A stretch of 54,382 bases of DNA from Mesaphorura yosii (GCA_009869945.1 WIXG01000454.1:1-54382); one strand, 5' to 3'; positions 44,301 to 54,382 are shown, counted from the stretch's first letter. The notes: generated from the letters alone by a model not told the origin. Translations and numbers: made by a program.

Positions 44301-44692
44301 CAGAGCATGTCGCTTGGCTCGAGGATAAGGCACTCGTTTGGCCTGCGACTGTGGCTCGGATGGCGCCCGAACGTCGTCACCGGGAGAAACATGTTCATGT
44401 CGATAAAGACGGAGCCGGTGAGGAGGATGTAAGAGTAGTTGGCCACCTCACCCCTGCAGTACAGAATGTCGTTGGCTGCTTTGTGCTCGTACTCTGCCTG
44501 TCTCCCAATCTGGTGGAGGTAGCCATCGTCGTAAGAGCGGAGGCAGTCGAATTGGCGGAGTGTGGCATGGATTGTGTTGAGGTCCGACTCGGCCCGCTTC
44601 CATGGTGGCTTCTGTATTGAGGTAATGAAGGGCGGTGGGAAGTTTCGGTGGAGTTGGACAGTCGGGATTTGGGACGAGTCGGTAGTGGTCAT
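41357..44692 (-). CDS. RAPGEF2: Rap guanine nucleotide exchange factor, PDZ-GEF (RAPGEF2/6, fly Gef26)
   Basis: One uninterrupted frame of 1111 aa from ATG 44692. Domains in order: a degenerate cyclic-nucleotide-binding-like fold (about 60-130), a second one (about 210-325, SPGDSFGLPP), the REM/RasGEF-N domain (about 347-450), PDZ (about 468-545, GYGVYVSQVAE), Ras-association (about 625-712) and catalytic RasGEF (about 735-930, with FIKIAMQC and NYNSMFAIVSGL). This order is diagnostic of PDZ-GEFs, which load GTP onto Rap1 and control cell adhesion and junctions. The usual long C-terminal tail is shortened to about 180 residues. No intron is seen, unlike the flanking genes. The start lies 500 bp from the divergent RRP5 gene. 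Confidence 0.93.
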   Translation of the reverse strand: MTTTDSSQIPTVQLHRNFPPPFITSIQKPPWKRAESDLNTIHATLRQFDCLRSYDDGYLHQIGRQAEYEHKAANDILYCRGEVANYSYILLTGSVFIDMNMFLPVTTFGRHPSHSRRPNECLILEPSDMLCIPSEIDRGSIYSTTSSEESSSAGYSGSDLMDLDGLVESTVDSDDEDLDADGEFDDTTSIVLRDAVRDCLERDPLERTPEDIQILLEFTQHLSAFNDLTTTTRRALCSVMVFAVVDRAGTVVLNHGEELDSWSVVVHGSVQIERGDQIQVLSPGDSFGLPPTLDTQWFDGEMRTRVDDCQFICVTQEDYFRILRQGQECQITHTVNNTPVLITELKQVDGNTSRIIIRGTALELMSQLIHQENSASDPTYIEDFLLTYRIFTGGELLAEKLLEWFKEGDESIKDRVTRVVLLWVNNHFVDFEGSRDLMRFLTGFQCLLDEEGMNGQLRLLQIACSAKSRPRSITLTRSDREEPLQFQVMGGSENGYGVYVSQVAESVQGLRVGDELISINGQQCSTLARAVEMLRSSTHLVLQVKCNFLGHHECIHSKAPLIPKLQSQVHVIHSSAGGASSKKEHRRRFHDIKNWWRVNLMGRPASDGVSPRVTPESSSQSPGRIDFPENVLKIYRPDQSYKYFLVNKETTAREVVMLALSEFPDLQQSNSRDYSLYQVSAINGILKQGRLPDTLDSLAERIPLGARYYLRPSSNTLSLLPDESIPSLQSESEVNFLQLNPLELALQLTLEDYTIFRRIDSTEFINDLFEIGPTTNLDRFAQLVNKETFWVVTEITREPSMQRRSAIIKRFIKIAMQCKECRNYNSMFAIVSGLGHGAVSRLKSTWERLGRKYARAYQEMQLLMDPTRNMGKYRTLLNAPSTSPLIPFYPVIRKDLTFIHLGNSSNLQELVNFEKMRMLAKEVRSILEMSNLPFDTSQMPNLASMNQLEAVTTTKGKGRGGVGVNAKRMYEEMNMIRRIKTYLGRLEVVGDEERLYEMSYGCEGGRPAAVNNTATIKKAPSPTPSTASSLGGSGIQVRGSVENYQKLMSLSEKCTIKEPPASRKQPHQRTGSDSSCSTTASLPPPPGSMLLSQESSSVLPGTMARGGGNGK

Positions 44693-45191
44693 TTTCTAGG
44701 TAGGTTGGCGTTGGCTGTGGGTATAAAAACAACTCCACATTAATTATGCGGTTTGAAGCTGCATTTACTAGTCAGCTGTACTATTGATAAAGACTTACGA
44801 TTCGCTCTGGCGCTGGCTGTGGCGGGGCTGTGTGGCTGTGGCCGAGCAAGATGAAAGTTAGCCTTTGGGAGGTGTTTTGAAATTTGCCTTGGAGCGGAAG
44901 TGGGCAAGTTGATTACGTGGTGTGCATTGAACTCGACTCGGCTGAGCTGCAAGGAAGGCAGCAAGGACAAGCGGGCGACCGCGTTCAAACGTGCACGCAC
45001 GTTCCTTACACGGATTTGTGAAAGTGGCTCAGAGAGACGGCAAGAGTACAGACGAGGCACTGAATTAAGTGGTTTATTTTTTGGTTGAAATTCTTTTTAG
45101 TCAATTAACGCATAATTAACAGAGCTGACGTGTTTTCGAGGCGCCTGACTACCCAAACTCCACTTTTACAACTTAAATCCTCCCGTTTCAA
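44693..45191. promoter_or_regulatory. shared upstream region of RAPGEF2 and RRP5
   Basis: The two start codons face away from each other across 499 bp with no intervening gene. A TATAAAA on the minus strand side of RAPGEF2 is seen near 44720 (GGGTATAAAAACAA in plus orientation). The interval is likely to contain both promoters; a bidirectional element is inferred from layout only. Confidence 0.45.
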
Positions 45192-48100
45192 ATGCCGATC
45201 GCGATGGAGCAAGACTTCCCACGTGGCGGTGGGGGCGGCTGGACGACTCGAACTAATGAAGCTGGGGGAAGACACGGCGAATCGAAGAAGAAGCGGAGAT
45301 CCAAAAAGACAATTATCGACTCGATTGAAGCGGAGCACAGCAAAGACGATTTGATCGCTGGAGATGAGGGCGGGCGTGAGGACGGTTCGGATGATGAGTT
45401 GCTGGACACGGCGAGGGAGAGTTTGTTTAAGGTATGAATGAGTAATAACTCCTGGACAAGCCAGGCGAGTCGAATATTCTTTGCGCTAACCAAGTCAATT
45501 TCCCATTCTGCCTCCAGGTTCCCAAGAAGGCGAACCCCACAAAAAAGCTGCGTGATCGGGCACGGGCCGCCGCCGAGGCTACTGCAAAGGAGAAGGAGGG
45601 CGAGGAGGAGGGTGAATTTGTCGTGGAGCCATTAACTTATGATGTAAGTGCGGGTGTCACGTGCCAATTCATTTTGCCGCAGTAGAATAGCCACAAATTA
45701 TGTATTCCTTTCCAGGCCATCCAAGTCGGTCTCCTCTCCCTCGGAGTCGTGCACGAGATTCGCGAGCACGAAGTCATTGTGAGCCTACCCGGCCGGACGG
45801 TTGGCGCCATTCCACTCACGGCCGTCAGCACTCCGTACGCGAATTTACTGGCGAAGGTCGAGTCGGGAGCGGAAGAGATTCGAGTGAGTGGAATAATCTA
45901 TTTTAAATGGCTCAATTTGCAAATTCCGCCGGTTTTTGACACTAAATATCACAATGTCTCCTCTCCCACAGGCCCTCAAACCCCTCTCATCCCTCTTCAC
46001 CCTCAACCAACTCATCATCGTCCGCGTCACGCACATCAACGAGGCCCTGACTGCAACCAACTCGATTCGCCGCAAAATCATCCTCTCCTCCAACCCAGCC
46101 GACCTGCACTCAAACTACAACGCTACTGTGATTGAAGAAGGGATGCAGCTCACAGCAGCCGTGCAGAGCGTCGAAGACCACGGGCTCGTCTTGGACGTTG
46201 GAGTGAAGGGAGTGCGGTCATTTTTGCCAAAGAACAGATTAACAGCGAAGGCTTACAATGAAGCTGCTGTTGGTCAATTGCTGCAGTGCAAAGTGGTGCT
46301 CGCTAAAGTACAGCGCCTTCTCTGCAATGTTACATTCCAAGCGCTGCCGAGCGGAGGCCGTGTGAGCCAGAATATTGTGGAGAACCTGAACGCCGCTCTC
46401 CTCCTCCCTGGAATGACAGTGGATTGTCACGTGATGCAGACGCACAAGACGGGGATGAAAGTGTATTTTATGGAGCTCATGGGCTCCGTGCACCAGGACC
46501 ACACTGGGAAGCCTTGGGAGCTTCCATTCGATCATGAGCGGTATACTCGAGTAGAGGCGACTGTTCTCTACATACAGCCTTCAGTCGGGTCGCTCCCCGC
46601 ACTCAGCCTCCGCCGCGACCTGTGCCCGGGACGAGTTAAGGTGGGTGCTTCGCTTCAGCGTGGCGTGTCCTACACCGTGACTGTTGAGCGGTTCGAGAAG
46701 AGGGGACTGATTGTCAAATTCGACGGTGGGGCAAAAGGGATCGTGAGCACGAGGCGGTGCTTCCCTCCAGAAGATAGGAGAAAGGGCAAGGACACGAATA
46801 TGACGAACATCAGCGCCGCCTTCCCGCCTGGGTCAAAGCACCGCTGCAGGATTTTAGAGTACAGCGAGTTGGACGAACTTTATGTGGGGTCTTTTGCGCA
46901 TGCAGACGCTCCAACAGAAGGAGAAGGACAGCTCCGAGCTGGAGCAGTCGTCAAGTGCGAGGTGGTCGAGTGGAAGAAGGGAGGAGCGCTCGTCCGAGTG
47001 CGAGCTGGACCCGGCAGCCAATCATGCATGGCCTTCATCACAAACCTCCACTTTGACAAGTACGAAGAGACCAAGACACGGAAACGACATCACCCGGAAG
47101 GATCCATTTTGAAGGCGAGAGTGCTCCGTTCGGAAACAGGCAAAATCCTCCTCACTGCGAGGAAGAAGCTCTTACAATCCCAAGAAGACCCCGTCGAGAA
47201 GGTCGCAGACTGCCACGTGGGTATGAAAATGAATGGACTGGTATTTAGAGCTGGCCCAAAAGGCTTGCATGTGGCTGTCCTTGGAGGAGTCGTGGGGTTC
47301 GTACCCGCGAGCCAGCTCGGAGTCCCTTCGTGCTATATTGAGAGAAGGTATCCAGCTGGGGAGATTTTGCGGGTACGGGTTGTGGAAGTGGAGCCGGAAC
47401 GGCCTACCCTCATCTTTCAGTTGGAGGAGGAGGGAGTGGAAAGTTCTTTACCGCTGGAGGAGATGAAGTCTGAGCCGCCGGAAACGACGGAAGAGTCGCA
47501 GCCTAAAGCGAAAGCGAAGAAACGCCGCCAGAAGCCTGAAAAAGACAACGTCGAGGTAAAAAAAGAACTTGACTTGCCTCCAACCACCCTAAAACGCCCC
47601 GTCAAAGAACTCCGCCCTCCCACCTCATTCTGGGACGTGGAGGAGGCCTTTGAAAAGCAAGAAAAAGCCGAGGAGTCGCAACCCCCTCCAAAAAAGAAGT
47701 CAAAGCGCCAGCGCGCCCTCGAAAGAGAAGAATCCATCCGCTTTCAAGAGTCTGCCCTCGCCGACCCCACCCGCCCTCCCTCCTCCGCTAACGAATACGA
47801 ACTCCTTCTCGTCGCCTCCCCCTCCTCATCAATGGCCTGGATCAAGTACATGAGCATGCAGCTGGAGGCGGGGAATTTGGAAGAGGCGAGGGCGATTGGA
47901 GAGCGCGCACTCTCCACGATTCCCTGCACGGAGGAGCGCGAGCGGTTCAACGTGTGGACTGCGGTGCTGAATCTAGAAAACGAGCACGGGACGGCGGAGA
48001 GCCTGAAAACCAAGTTTACGGCAGCCCTCCGCAACTGCGACGAGCTCGCAACTTACAAGCAGATGGCCCAAATCTACATGACAACGAAGAAGAATGAGGA

Positions 48101-48614
48101 GGCCCGCTCTCTCCTTAGGCTGATGACAAAAAAGTTCCCCAGCCACGTTCAAGTATGGAGCATGGCCGCCCAGCATCTTTATCGCACCCACCAATTCGAT
48201 GAGGCCCGGTCTTTATACACCCGAGCCGTCGCCGCCCTCCCCCCACGCGCCCACGTCGAGATCATCTCAAAGTTCGCCCAGCTCGAGCTCACATTTGGCG
48301 ACTTTGAGCAGGGGCGGTCATTATACGAGAAACTCGTCTGCACCTACTCGGCGCGCGTCGACATTTGGCTCGTGTACATTAACCAGTTAATCAAGCAGAA
48401 GGACAGCAGTGGGGCGAGAGCTTTATTTGAAAGAGTTGTAGCGAGCGGGGCTGTCAACCCACGCAAGATGCAGCCTGTGTTCAAGAGGTGGCTCGAGTTT
48501 GAAAGGGAGGAGGGGACACTGGAGAGTGTTTGTGCGGTGGAGGAGACGTGTGCGGGGTACTATAAAGAGAGGTTGGGGTTAAGTGTGCTGGATGGCGGGG
48601 AGCAGTTGGATTAG
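45192..48614 (+). CDS. PDCD11: RRP5/PDCD11 ribosome biogenesis protein, short
   Basis: Four exons: 45192-45431, 45518-45643, 45716-45883 and 45972-48614, in phase; 1058 aa. A lysine-rich acidic start is followed by S1 RNA-binding repeats: about six can be picked out by the G-x-V...GV-G-F/S pattern between residues about 120 and 640. A charged Lys/Glu linker and C-terminal HAT (half-a-TPR) repeats follow (about 780-1040, with paired Trp/Tyr helices). In yeast and human, RRP5 acts in the nucleolus, binding pre-rRNA for both subunits; S1 repeats serve 60S and the C-terminal S1/HAT part serves 40S processing. Human PDCD11 has 12 S1 repeats and about 1870 aa, so roughly half the S1 array is missing or unrecognised. 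An alternative ATG lies at 45204. Confidence 0.9.
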
Positions 48615-48651
48615 AATTCTTGTATTCCTCTTTCAGATTTTGATTTTTGTT

Positions 48652-48657
48652 AATAAA
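48652..48657 (+). promoter_or_regulatory. poly(A) signal of RRP5
   Basis: AATAAA 37 bp after the RRP5 stop, six bases from the AASS signal on the other strand. Confidence 0.65.
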
Positions 48658-48663
48658 ATAACA

Positions 48664-48669
48664 TTTATT
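48664..48669 (-). promoter_or_regulatory. poly(A) signal of AASS
   Basis: AATAAA on the minus strand 30 bp after the AASS stop at 48700; the two mRNA 3' ends must overlap if both signals are used. Confidence 0.65.
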
Positions 48670-48699
48670 CCATAAATCCTTGATTTGCTCTCGATTCCC

Positions 48700-51600
48700 T
48701 CATAAAAAGTGACTCCTCTCCACCGCCTGAATCCCCTCCAGCTTAAGCCTATTAAGCATCGGCCTGTAAATATCCGCTTTGAAAGGGTAGACGAGCCCCT
48801 TGTCTTGGATCTCCCCGTCCAGGACCATTTTAGTAGCGATCGCCGCAGGGTAGCCGACCGTCTTGGCCATGGCCGAGTAACCATTCGTTTCTCCGTACGT
48901 GACGAGGTTTATTCCACGAAACTCGCGCTTCCCGTCCTGCCAGCGGGCGATGATTTCGTGGCGGAGGATGACGAGGTCTCGTTCGCCTTTTTCTAGGGAG
49001 CAAGTACAAGAGGGTTTTTAGTATCCTGAACTAGAAAAACATGGGAAAATAGAAACAACTCACCATACGACAATTTTTTAGACAAAAAGCTAGAAAGAGT
49101 ATCCAGCGGACTGTCCCTCTTCTCCACAGGCTTTTCATCTAACAATCCAAGCCCCTCGACCGCCTCCATCTGCTCCGAGTCACCATCAAACTGCTTCAGC
49201 AGCAAACCCCTCAGGTTGTCATAGAAGATATTCGCGTCCAGCTGCCCGAGCATGTGGCAGATGAGCTGGCGCCATGTTATTTCAGGCCCCTTTGGATGGA
49301 GAATTGGATGGGGGTTCGGGTCGATCAGATGGAGTTTGTGGAGTGCTCGGAGAGTGTTTGTGCAGCCTTGGAAACGAAGCGTGCCACGGAGGACTGTCTG
49401 GGCTTCTGGGATTCCGTATAGGTTCTTGTATAATATGCTGTCCCTGTTTGGAAAGCCTTCTAGATTAAATCCTGGGATGAAATTCTGCTTCCGGGTCGCT
49501 TCTAGTAGATCTCCGCCAGCAGAGACTTCTATTACTTCATTATTGAGTAGATACCGCGCACTCGAGAGGGTATTCAATAAAACTCCACGCGGACTCCAGG
49601 AAAACTTATACCTCAGCGGGTTATCAGAGCACTCTGGAGCAGGCAGACCCCCACAATAACTCGTAAAAGATTCCACCTTCCCTCCATGCGAATGGATCTC
49701 GTCAAAGCACTCCATCGCCAATAAATGATCGATCCCAGGGTCGAGTCCAACTTCATTCACAAGACTAACCCCCGCCTCCTTTGCAGCAGAGTCCAATTTC
49801 CCCATCTCTGGAGTGCAGTAGCTCGCAGTGACCATGTCCACTTTGTGCTTGATGCACTCTGCAGCTACTTTCCCATGTAGATTGTAAGGGAGTAATGATA
49901 CAACCACATCGGAGGTTTGGATCAGGTTTGAAAGTAAATCTGGTCTTCCTACGACGTCTAGCAAGACTGGTTCAACTCCAGGGAATTGGGTAGCAAGAGC
50001 GTCGGCCTCGTCTTTGAGAGCTGCAGCCACCACCACGTTCAGATTCCCTCTGTTTAAGTACTCTACCAAAGGAGCAGACACGTAGCCAGCCCCCAGGACG
50101 AGGGCGGTGCGGCTGGAAGCCTCTGCCGACGCAGGGACTTTATTCCTTGACCTGTTTGCGTTTCGGAGCTCCGAAATGTACTCGAAACTGGGTGTTAGCT
50201 TCCCATTACTCGTTATAATAGCGCCTTTAACCGAAGTAGAAAAATCGTGCTCATCAAAATCTTTCTTAGCGTCCGACTGCAGAATGTCGGGGATGTACGG
50301 GTAGAGTAGGTCCCCAAAGAAATCTGTAGCCTCCCGTGGGAGCTGAGTGGGCATGTTGTCGATGGAGCAGACTAATACACCCGGTCCCTTGAAGCTCGTA
50401 ATGTCCTTGTTCCTATCAGCGTCGTACAGGCAGAAGGGGTTGTCTATGGTTGTACACTCGTTCATGAATTCGATCGAGCCGCCCGGGTCGGCGGAGATGT
50501 CGCAGATGGCAAGGAGTTTGTGTGGGAGGGAGGGGGAGCCGGCTGCGTATTACACAGAGAAGTGAACTGCTTAATTCTGCATTGAAAGTAGAAAAAAGTT
50601 TCCTCACCCGAACTCGGCAGCCATGGAGTACTCGTCGGCTGCAGCAGATGCTTCGCATCGGGAATAGTTAAAAGTTTAGGAGAGTTCACAGCCCAGTAAA
50701 TCCCATTAACAATCACACTCGCGTACGGCGCAATCTTCTTTGAAAACGTGCTCCTGTACTCACCCGGGTTCTCTTCATACTCTTTAGCGTTGTACTTGCC
50801 ACTCTCTTTGTGTATGAAATGGTCGTGTCGGGAGACTTCACAGGCGTATAATTTTTTCATTGAGCCTTGTGCGGAGACTTTGTGCAATGCATCCGGGGAG
50901 ACGTACTCGTGCGGGAGCTCCTGGAACATTTCTTGGGCGCCCTGGCTTACGTTCCCAGAGCCGGTGAATACAAATGTTAGGGGGCCGATGGACTTTGGCA
51001 TCATTCCGAGGGCGATTTCGTAGCCGGCGTCTCGGATAGCTTGGCGGGCCATACCAGAGTTGCGGTAGTTGTGGGCGGGGCCGATGTGCTGTGGTAGAGT
51101 TCGAATTAAGGGCGTAGTACAAAATTTGTAAGAAAAATATTATAGAAAATCTCACCATAAAAGGAGTATGATGCCCGAGCGCGAGCAACCTCAACCCCAG
51201 CCCATGCAGAATGTTCACCATCCCCGCCACCCCAGCAAAGATCCCAAACGCCACGACCCTCTGCCCACTCTCATCACAGAGCTTTTCATAGTCAAGTAGC
51301 CTAATATTCTTCTCCAGCACAGCATCCAGCAAAGGCATGTTGGCCTCCTGCGCTTTAATCGTGTGCGAGAAGAAGCAGTAGGTTTTTGATTCTATTAAAC
51401 TATCAATCGGGACTTGTTTGACTCCAACGATAACGTCAGCGTCGCGAATGTCTTCTTGGATTGTCGCCCCTGCGGCGGCGTACGACTGCATTGGGTAGGC
51501 TCGGCGGTTGGAGGGCTGGACGAGGACGCGGACGCCGGAGCGGACGAGGCGTTTCACATTTGAAGGGGAGAGCGGGGCTCGGCGTTCCCAGACTGATTGC

Positions 51601-51740
51601 TCTTCGCGGCGGATGGCGAGGGTTTTTCCGCGGATGTCGTGGCGGAGGATTGGTCGGGTGGTGTTGTGGCGGATGGAGAGGGTCGAGCGGAGGAGGGTGG
51701 AGTGGAGGAGGTGAGGGCGGGGGAGCCGGAGGAGCAGCAT
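48700..51740 (-). CDS. AASS: alpha-aminoadipic semialdehyde synthase (LKR/SDH), mitochondrial
   Basis: Four exons: 51740-51156, 51088-50608, 50542-49064 and 48992-48700, introns of 65-71 nt, all in phase; 945 aa (human 926). The first about 30 residues are Arg/Leu/Ser-rich without acids, as in mitochondrial import signals. The N-terminal half is lysine-ketoglutarate reductase: [44 protein letters not shown]. The C-terminal half is saccharopine dehydrogenase, with NAD-binding GAGYVSAP at about 506-513, [11 protein letters not shown], and the closing [14 protein letters not shown] and [11 protein letters not shown]. The bifunctional enzyme converts lysine plus 2-oxoglutarate to saccharopine and then to aminoadipate semialdehyde and glutamate, the first two steps of lysine breakdown. 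Fusion of both activities is standard in animals. Confidence 0.96.
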
Positions 51741-52574
51741 CTTGATGTCGGGCACCCAGAAGGTAATCTCTCCAGAAGCTCCAGCTGACGGTTAATAACG
51801 TGGCGACGGTCTCGAAGCGAGCACGTCGCGTCTCCAGTAAGAAAGACAGCGGAATGATGGATCAGCAGCAGCCACGGCCACACATCTTCTTGTATAGTTT
51901 CCTTGAGATACGGCCGACCCGAAGATGACCCCTCCACCGCTGCTGCTCCTGCTTCTGACCCGTACGCCTCGCATTACTCAATAACCTTGAGTGACATGTC
52001 ATTTGAAAGAGAGGTATTTCATCCGTTGTTTCGCAATCACGGGGTCGGTCGGGGTCACGCTGGTTTGCTCCTACTATCGTCTCCATCGTTGATTGTGGCA
52101 AGTGGCAGCCAGTCATCCTGCCCACTCGGAAGCGGAACTTTCCATCTGGAATTAGAAAAGATTTGAGAATGCACATGAAATTCCATTTCGATCTTGATTT
52201 CTCGCGGCCATCCGCGTGACCTGCATTGCATTTCTAACAAAACTGACGGCGCACTCATTCATAAGAAAATTCAGAGGAAATTGAATCGATTGGCATGCAG
52301 TCAGGTTGGATTCTGCCGGGCGAGTTCGATGAGGTCTTCAGGCATGATGAAGCATTGAGGGCAGGAGAGTCTAGTTGGTGTAATGCGAAGAGAACAAGTG
52401 CAGCATTTTTATCACTCCCAGCTGTAGCCATTCACCGCTAATTCCGATTACGTAACGGCTGTGGAACTTGAGTGAGACCAACAAGTGAGTGAAGCACGCG
52501 ATTCAATTTCGGAGGTTCGGACCCATTGAATCAATGCCTGCAACTCAGGGACTTGAATCACTCGCGCTTTGCCC
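51741..52574. other. intergenic, upstream of AASS
   Basis: No gene recognised. Contains the AASS promoter by position and the 3' flank of the LRR fragment. Confidence 0.45.
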
Positions 52575-53108
52575 TCAGTTTCGAGCACAATTCATGTATT
52601 TCTGATTTCGATTCCCCAACTCCAGCAGAATTCGTTGGTCGGTTATTGCAACAGCTTCCCTGACCTCCAAGTTCTTTAATTTCTTTAGATTAACTGCCGA
52701 ATCTCGCATTATTGAAATGATTGGTATGTAAACGGGTAACACATCGAATGAGAAGTATTCGAGTTGTACTGCGTGTCTGAACAAGTCCACCAGCAAATCT
52801 CCGTACACCCGAAGAAGGAGCATGCGTAGGGGACTGAGCATGTAACTCCAGCGGTCGAATATAAATGTCAGACGACGCAAGTTGTGAAAATCCTGTGGCA
52901 CCGCAACTGCAACTTCCTGCACGATTTTTAGTTTCTGCTTGTCGCTGACCACGATGTAAAGCTCGGCTAGATTTGGAGCTAACGGAAAAATGAGGTCGCG
53001 AAATTTGTCAACGTCAGCGCTTTCCGAGTTAAGGTCATACAAGGAGAAACTTAAAGAGTGCAGACCTTTCATTACGCTATTGGCTTCACGGAGACATATT
53101 CTGATCAT
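52575..53108 (-). CDS. leucine-rich-repeat fragment, 5' end missing
   Basis: A 177-codon minus-strand frame with irregular leucine-rich units (HSLSFSLYDL, NLAELYIVV, NLRRLTFIF, LKKLKNLEV) and a stop at 52575. The character resembles the LRR half of F-box/LRR proteins and the gene at 8890-10506. Just upstream of the first ATG a stop occurs in frame, and the nearest acceptor-like TTTTTCAG does not restore the frame, so no N-terminal part was found. Either an exon was missed or this is a decayed copy. Confidence 0.4.
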   Translation of the reverse strand: MIRICLREANSVMKGLHSLSFSLYDLNSESADVDKFRDLIFPLAPNLAELYIVVSDKQKLKIVQEVAVAVPQDFHNLRRLTFIFDRWSYMLSPLRMLLLRVYGDLLVDLFRHAVQLEYFSFDVLPVYIPIISIMRDSAVNLKKLKNLEVREAVAITDQRILLELGNRNQKYMNCARN

Positions 53109-53201
53109 TCTCCAGACGGGTCAATGCCTGAAAAACTTCTTCAGATAAGTACGGCGAGGGTTTCGAAGTATCGAGCAGCGAAATGTGGATGTGGAGGCGC
53201 C

Positions 53202-53230
53202 GGGGGTGGGGGGTGGGGGGGTGGAAGGGG
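53202..53230 (+). other. G-quadruplex-prone tract
   Basis: Runs of 5, 6, 7 and 4 G separated by 1-4 bases (G5-T-G6-T-G7-TGGAA-G4) satisfy the usual four-run G4 pattern on the plus strand. It sits just past the stop of the zinc-finger pseudogene, on its template side. Confidence 0.75.
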
Positions 53231-53246
53231 ATGGTGCTGGCGCGAT

Positions 53247-53620
53247 TCATATTCCGTAGTCGCCTTCGGAGTGTCCCGTTGTAGCCGTCCCTTTGGCGTG
53301 ATTCCTTTTGTGTTGCTTGAGATGATGCTCTCTCTGGAACGCCAACCCACACTCGTCACAAATGTGTGGCTTGCCCATATGAAGGACTGAATGAACACGA
53401 AGGGCCTTAGCCACCGGGAATCGCTTCCCGCACTCTTCAACTGGGCAGGGGAAGGGTCATTTTCCCCTGTGGACGCGTTGGTGGCTCCGAAATCCGCTCC
53501 GATGAAGAAATTCCTTGCCGCAAAGACCGCCAGACTTGTGGAGACCGCCAGTGTAGCCGACAACGTGTGCTTTGGGTGCACATTTAGAACTACCACGGCC
53601 GGTTTACTCACGAATTCTTG
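53247..53620 (-). pseudogene. C2H2 zinc-finger 3' remnant
   Basis: Three finger-like units end at the stop 53247-53249. The first (CGKEFLHRSGFRSHQRVH) has lost its first Cys. A TGA follows in frame in the linker (RGK-stop-PF). The second (CPVEECGKRF...) and third (CDECGLAFQREHHLKQH) are good C2H2 fingers. With an internal stop and a damaged finger it is probably a pseudogene tail, related in kind to 25576-26290. Confidence 0.7.
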
Positions 53621-54104
53621 ACTTACAACTCCACAGCTACAATTATAAATAGATCAAACCATCAAAGCAAAGTCGAAAGGTAGGTTTACTTTTTGATGCT
53701 TTCAAAAATATCAACCATGCAAGCGAATGGGAGATCCGAGCCCGTACCGCCAATTGAGTTACTCATTGCAATGATAGCAAGCAGGTCATGGGGATAAGTG
53801 GAAACATTAGAGGAGTGCAGATTAAAACCAGACAACTTTTGTCATTCGTAATCAAGCCTTTATTCACGAAACATGTCACTTATCAAATCGCTAGACCTGA
53901 CCGCCGCTGATGGCAACGGCGAAGGGGAGACCAGTCTTTTGCTTCTGCCACATTTGCCTGTCTCCTCTAACCACCAGGACCGGTGGCTGTGATCGTGATG
54001 ACCCGGTTTCACAAGCCTTAGTTGTATTCGGTCACATAACCGCGAGGATCTCCGAGCCTCAAGTGATGGACCAATTTGACCAGCAGACGAATCCACGACT
54101 CTGT
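53621..54104. other. intergenic
   Basis: No gene recognised. A long minus-strand frame over 53860-54375 is open only because of the minisatellite. Confidence 0.5.
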
Positions 54105-54266
54105 CGGCCCGACACTGGCGGCCTGCGACACTGGCGGCCCGACACTGGCGGCCCGTGACACTGGCGGCCCGTGACACTGGCGGCCCGTGACACTGGCGGC
54201 CCGCGACATTGGCGGCCCGCGACACTGGCGGCCCGCGACATTGGCGGCCCGCGACACTGGCAGCCC
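54105..54266. repeat. GC-rich minisatellite, about 16-bp unit
   Basis: About ten units of the form GACA(C/T)TGGCGGCCCG(T/C), with occasional 14- or 18-bp units at the left. The right end decays into CAGCCC. It is a local tandem array; copy number is likely polymorphic. The remaining 116 bp to the window end contain a GATAAGATAATAAGATAAGA-like simple run but no gene. Confidence 0.9.
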
Positions 54267-54382
54267 TAATTTCGCGATAGTCGTGTACTGACTCTGTGTG
54301 AGTGCAGGTCCACGGCCTGGACATCGCGAGCACAAGACCTTGATAAGATAATAAGATAAGACGAGATAAAATCATCCTTCAC

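Noticed and set aside
53860..54375. 171-codon minus-strand frame with repeated Arg/Gly/Pro units
   Set aside because: Openness comes from the 16-bp GC-rich minisatellite; no start context, domain or splice signal.

Overview
The window reads as arthropod nuclear DNA, most likely a hexapod and plausibly a springtail (Collembola). Reasons: short GT-AG introns of about 57-94 nt; chemoreceptor genes of the insect gustatory-receptor type ending in a TYxxxxQ motif; a DUF229 gene; a fused lysine-ketoglutarate reductase/saccharopine dehydrogenase; and a polymerase III tRNA gene. The species is inferred, not read.

Positions 1-16,600 are accessory in character: a bZIP gene and a DUF229 gene tail to tail (753-3333), a gustatory receptor behind a duplicated 5' region (4949-6255), two candidate small secreted cysteine-rich peptides (7242-7491 and 8382-8588), a leucine-rich protein (8890-10506), an intronless receptor tyrosine kinase whose ectodomain looks like a dead trypsin followed by two LDLa modules (11164-13635), an unassigned secreted protein (14254-14959) and an internally deleted flavin monooxygenase relic (15665-16621).

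Positions 16,600-33,000 mix small enzymes with decay. They hold a secreted SGNH esterase (17273-18025), a transposon-like relic with SWIM-type and Ulp1-type motifs, a tRNA-Pro, a 223-bp MITE, a second gustatory receptor (22084-23481), a DJ-1/PfpI protein (24036-24853), a zinc-finger pseudogene, a broken Death/NB-ARC/TPR immune-type gene with an orphan duplicate of its first exon, and two gustatory-receptor pseudogenes. One of these is a complete frame broken only by three TAA codons.

Positions 33,300-51,740 form a compact housekeeping block: FAF1 (+), DOT1L (+), a PDZ-GEF/RAPGEF2-type exchange factor (-), RRP5/PDCD11 (+) and AASS (-). DOT1L/RAPGEF2 and RRP5/AASS converge with poly(A) signals 41 bp and 6 bp apart. 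RAPGEF2 and RRP5 diverge from about 500 bp. The last 2.6 kb holds an LRR fragment, a zinc-finger pseudogene, a G-quadruplex-prone tract and a GC-rich minisatellite.

The strongest novelty candidate is the kinase at 11164-13635. Exon boundaries were chosen by splice consensus, reading phase and family similarity read by eye; nothing was searched against a database.
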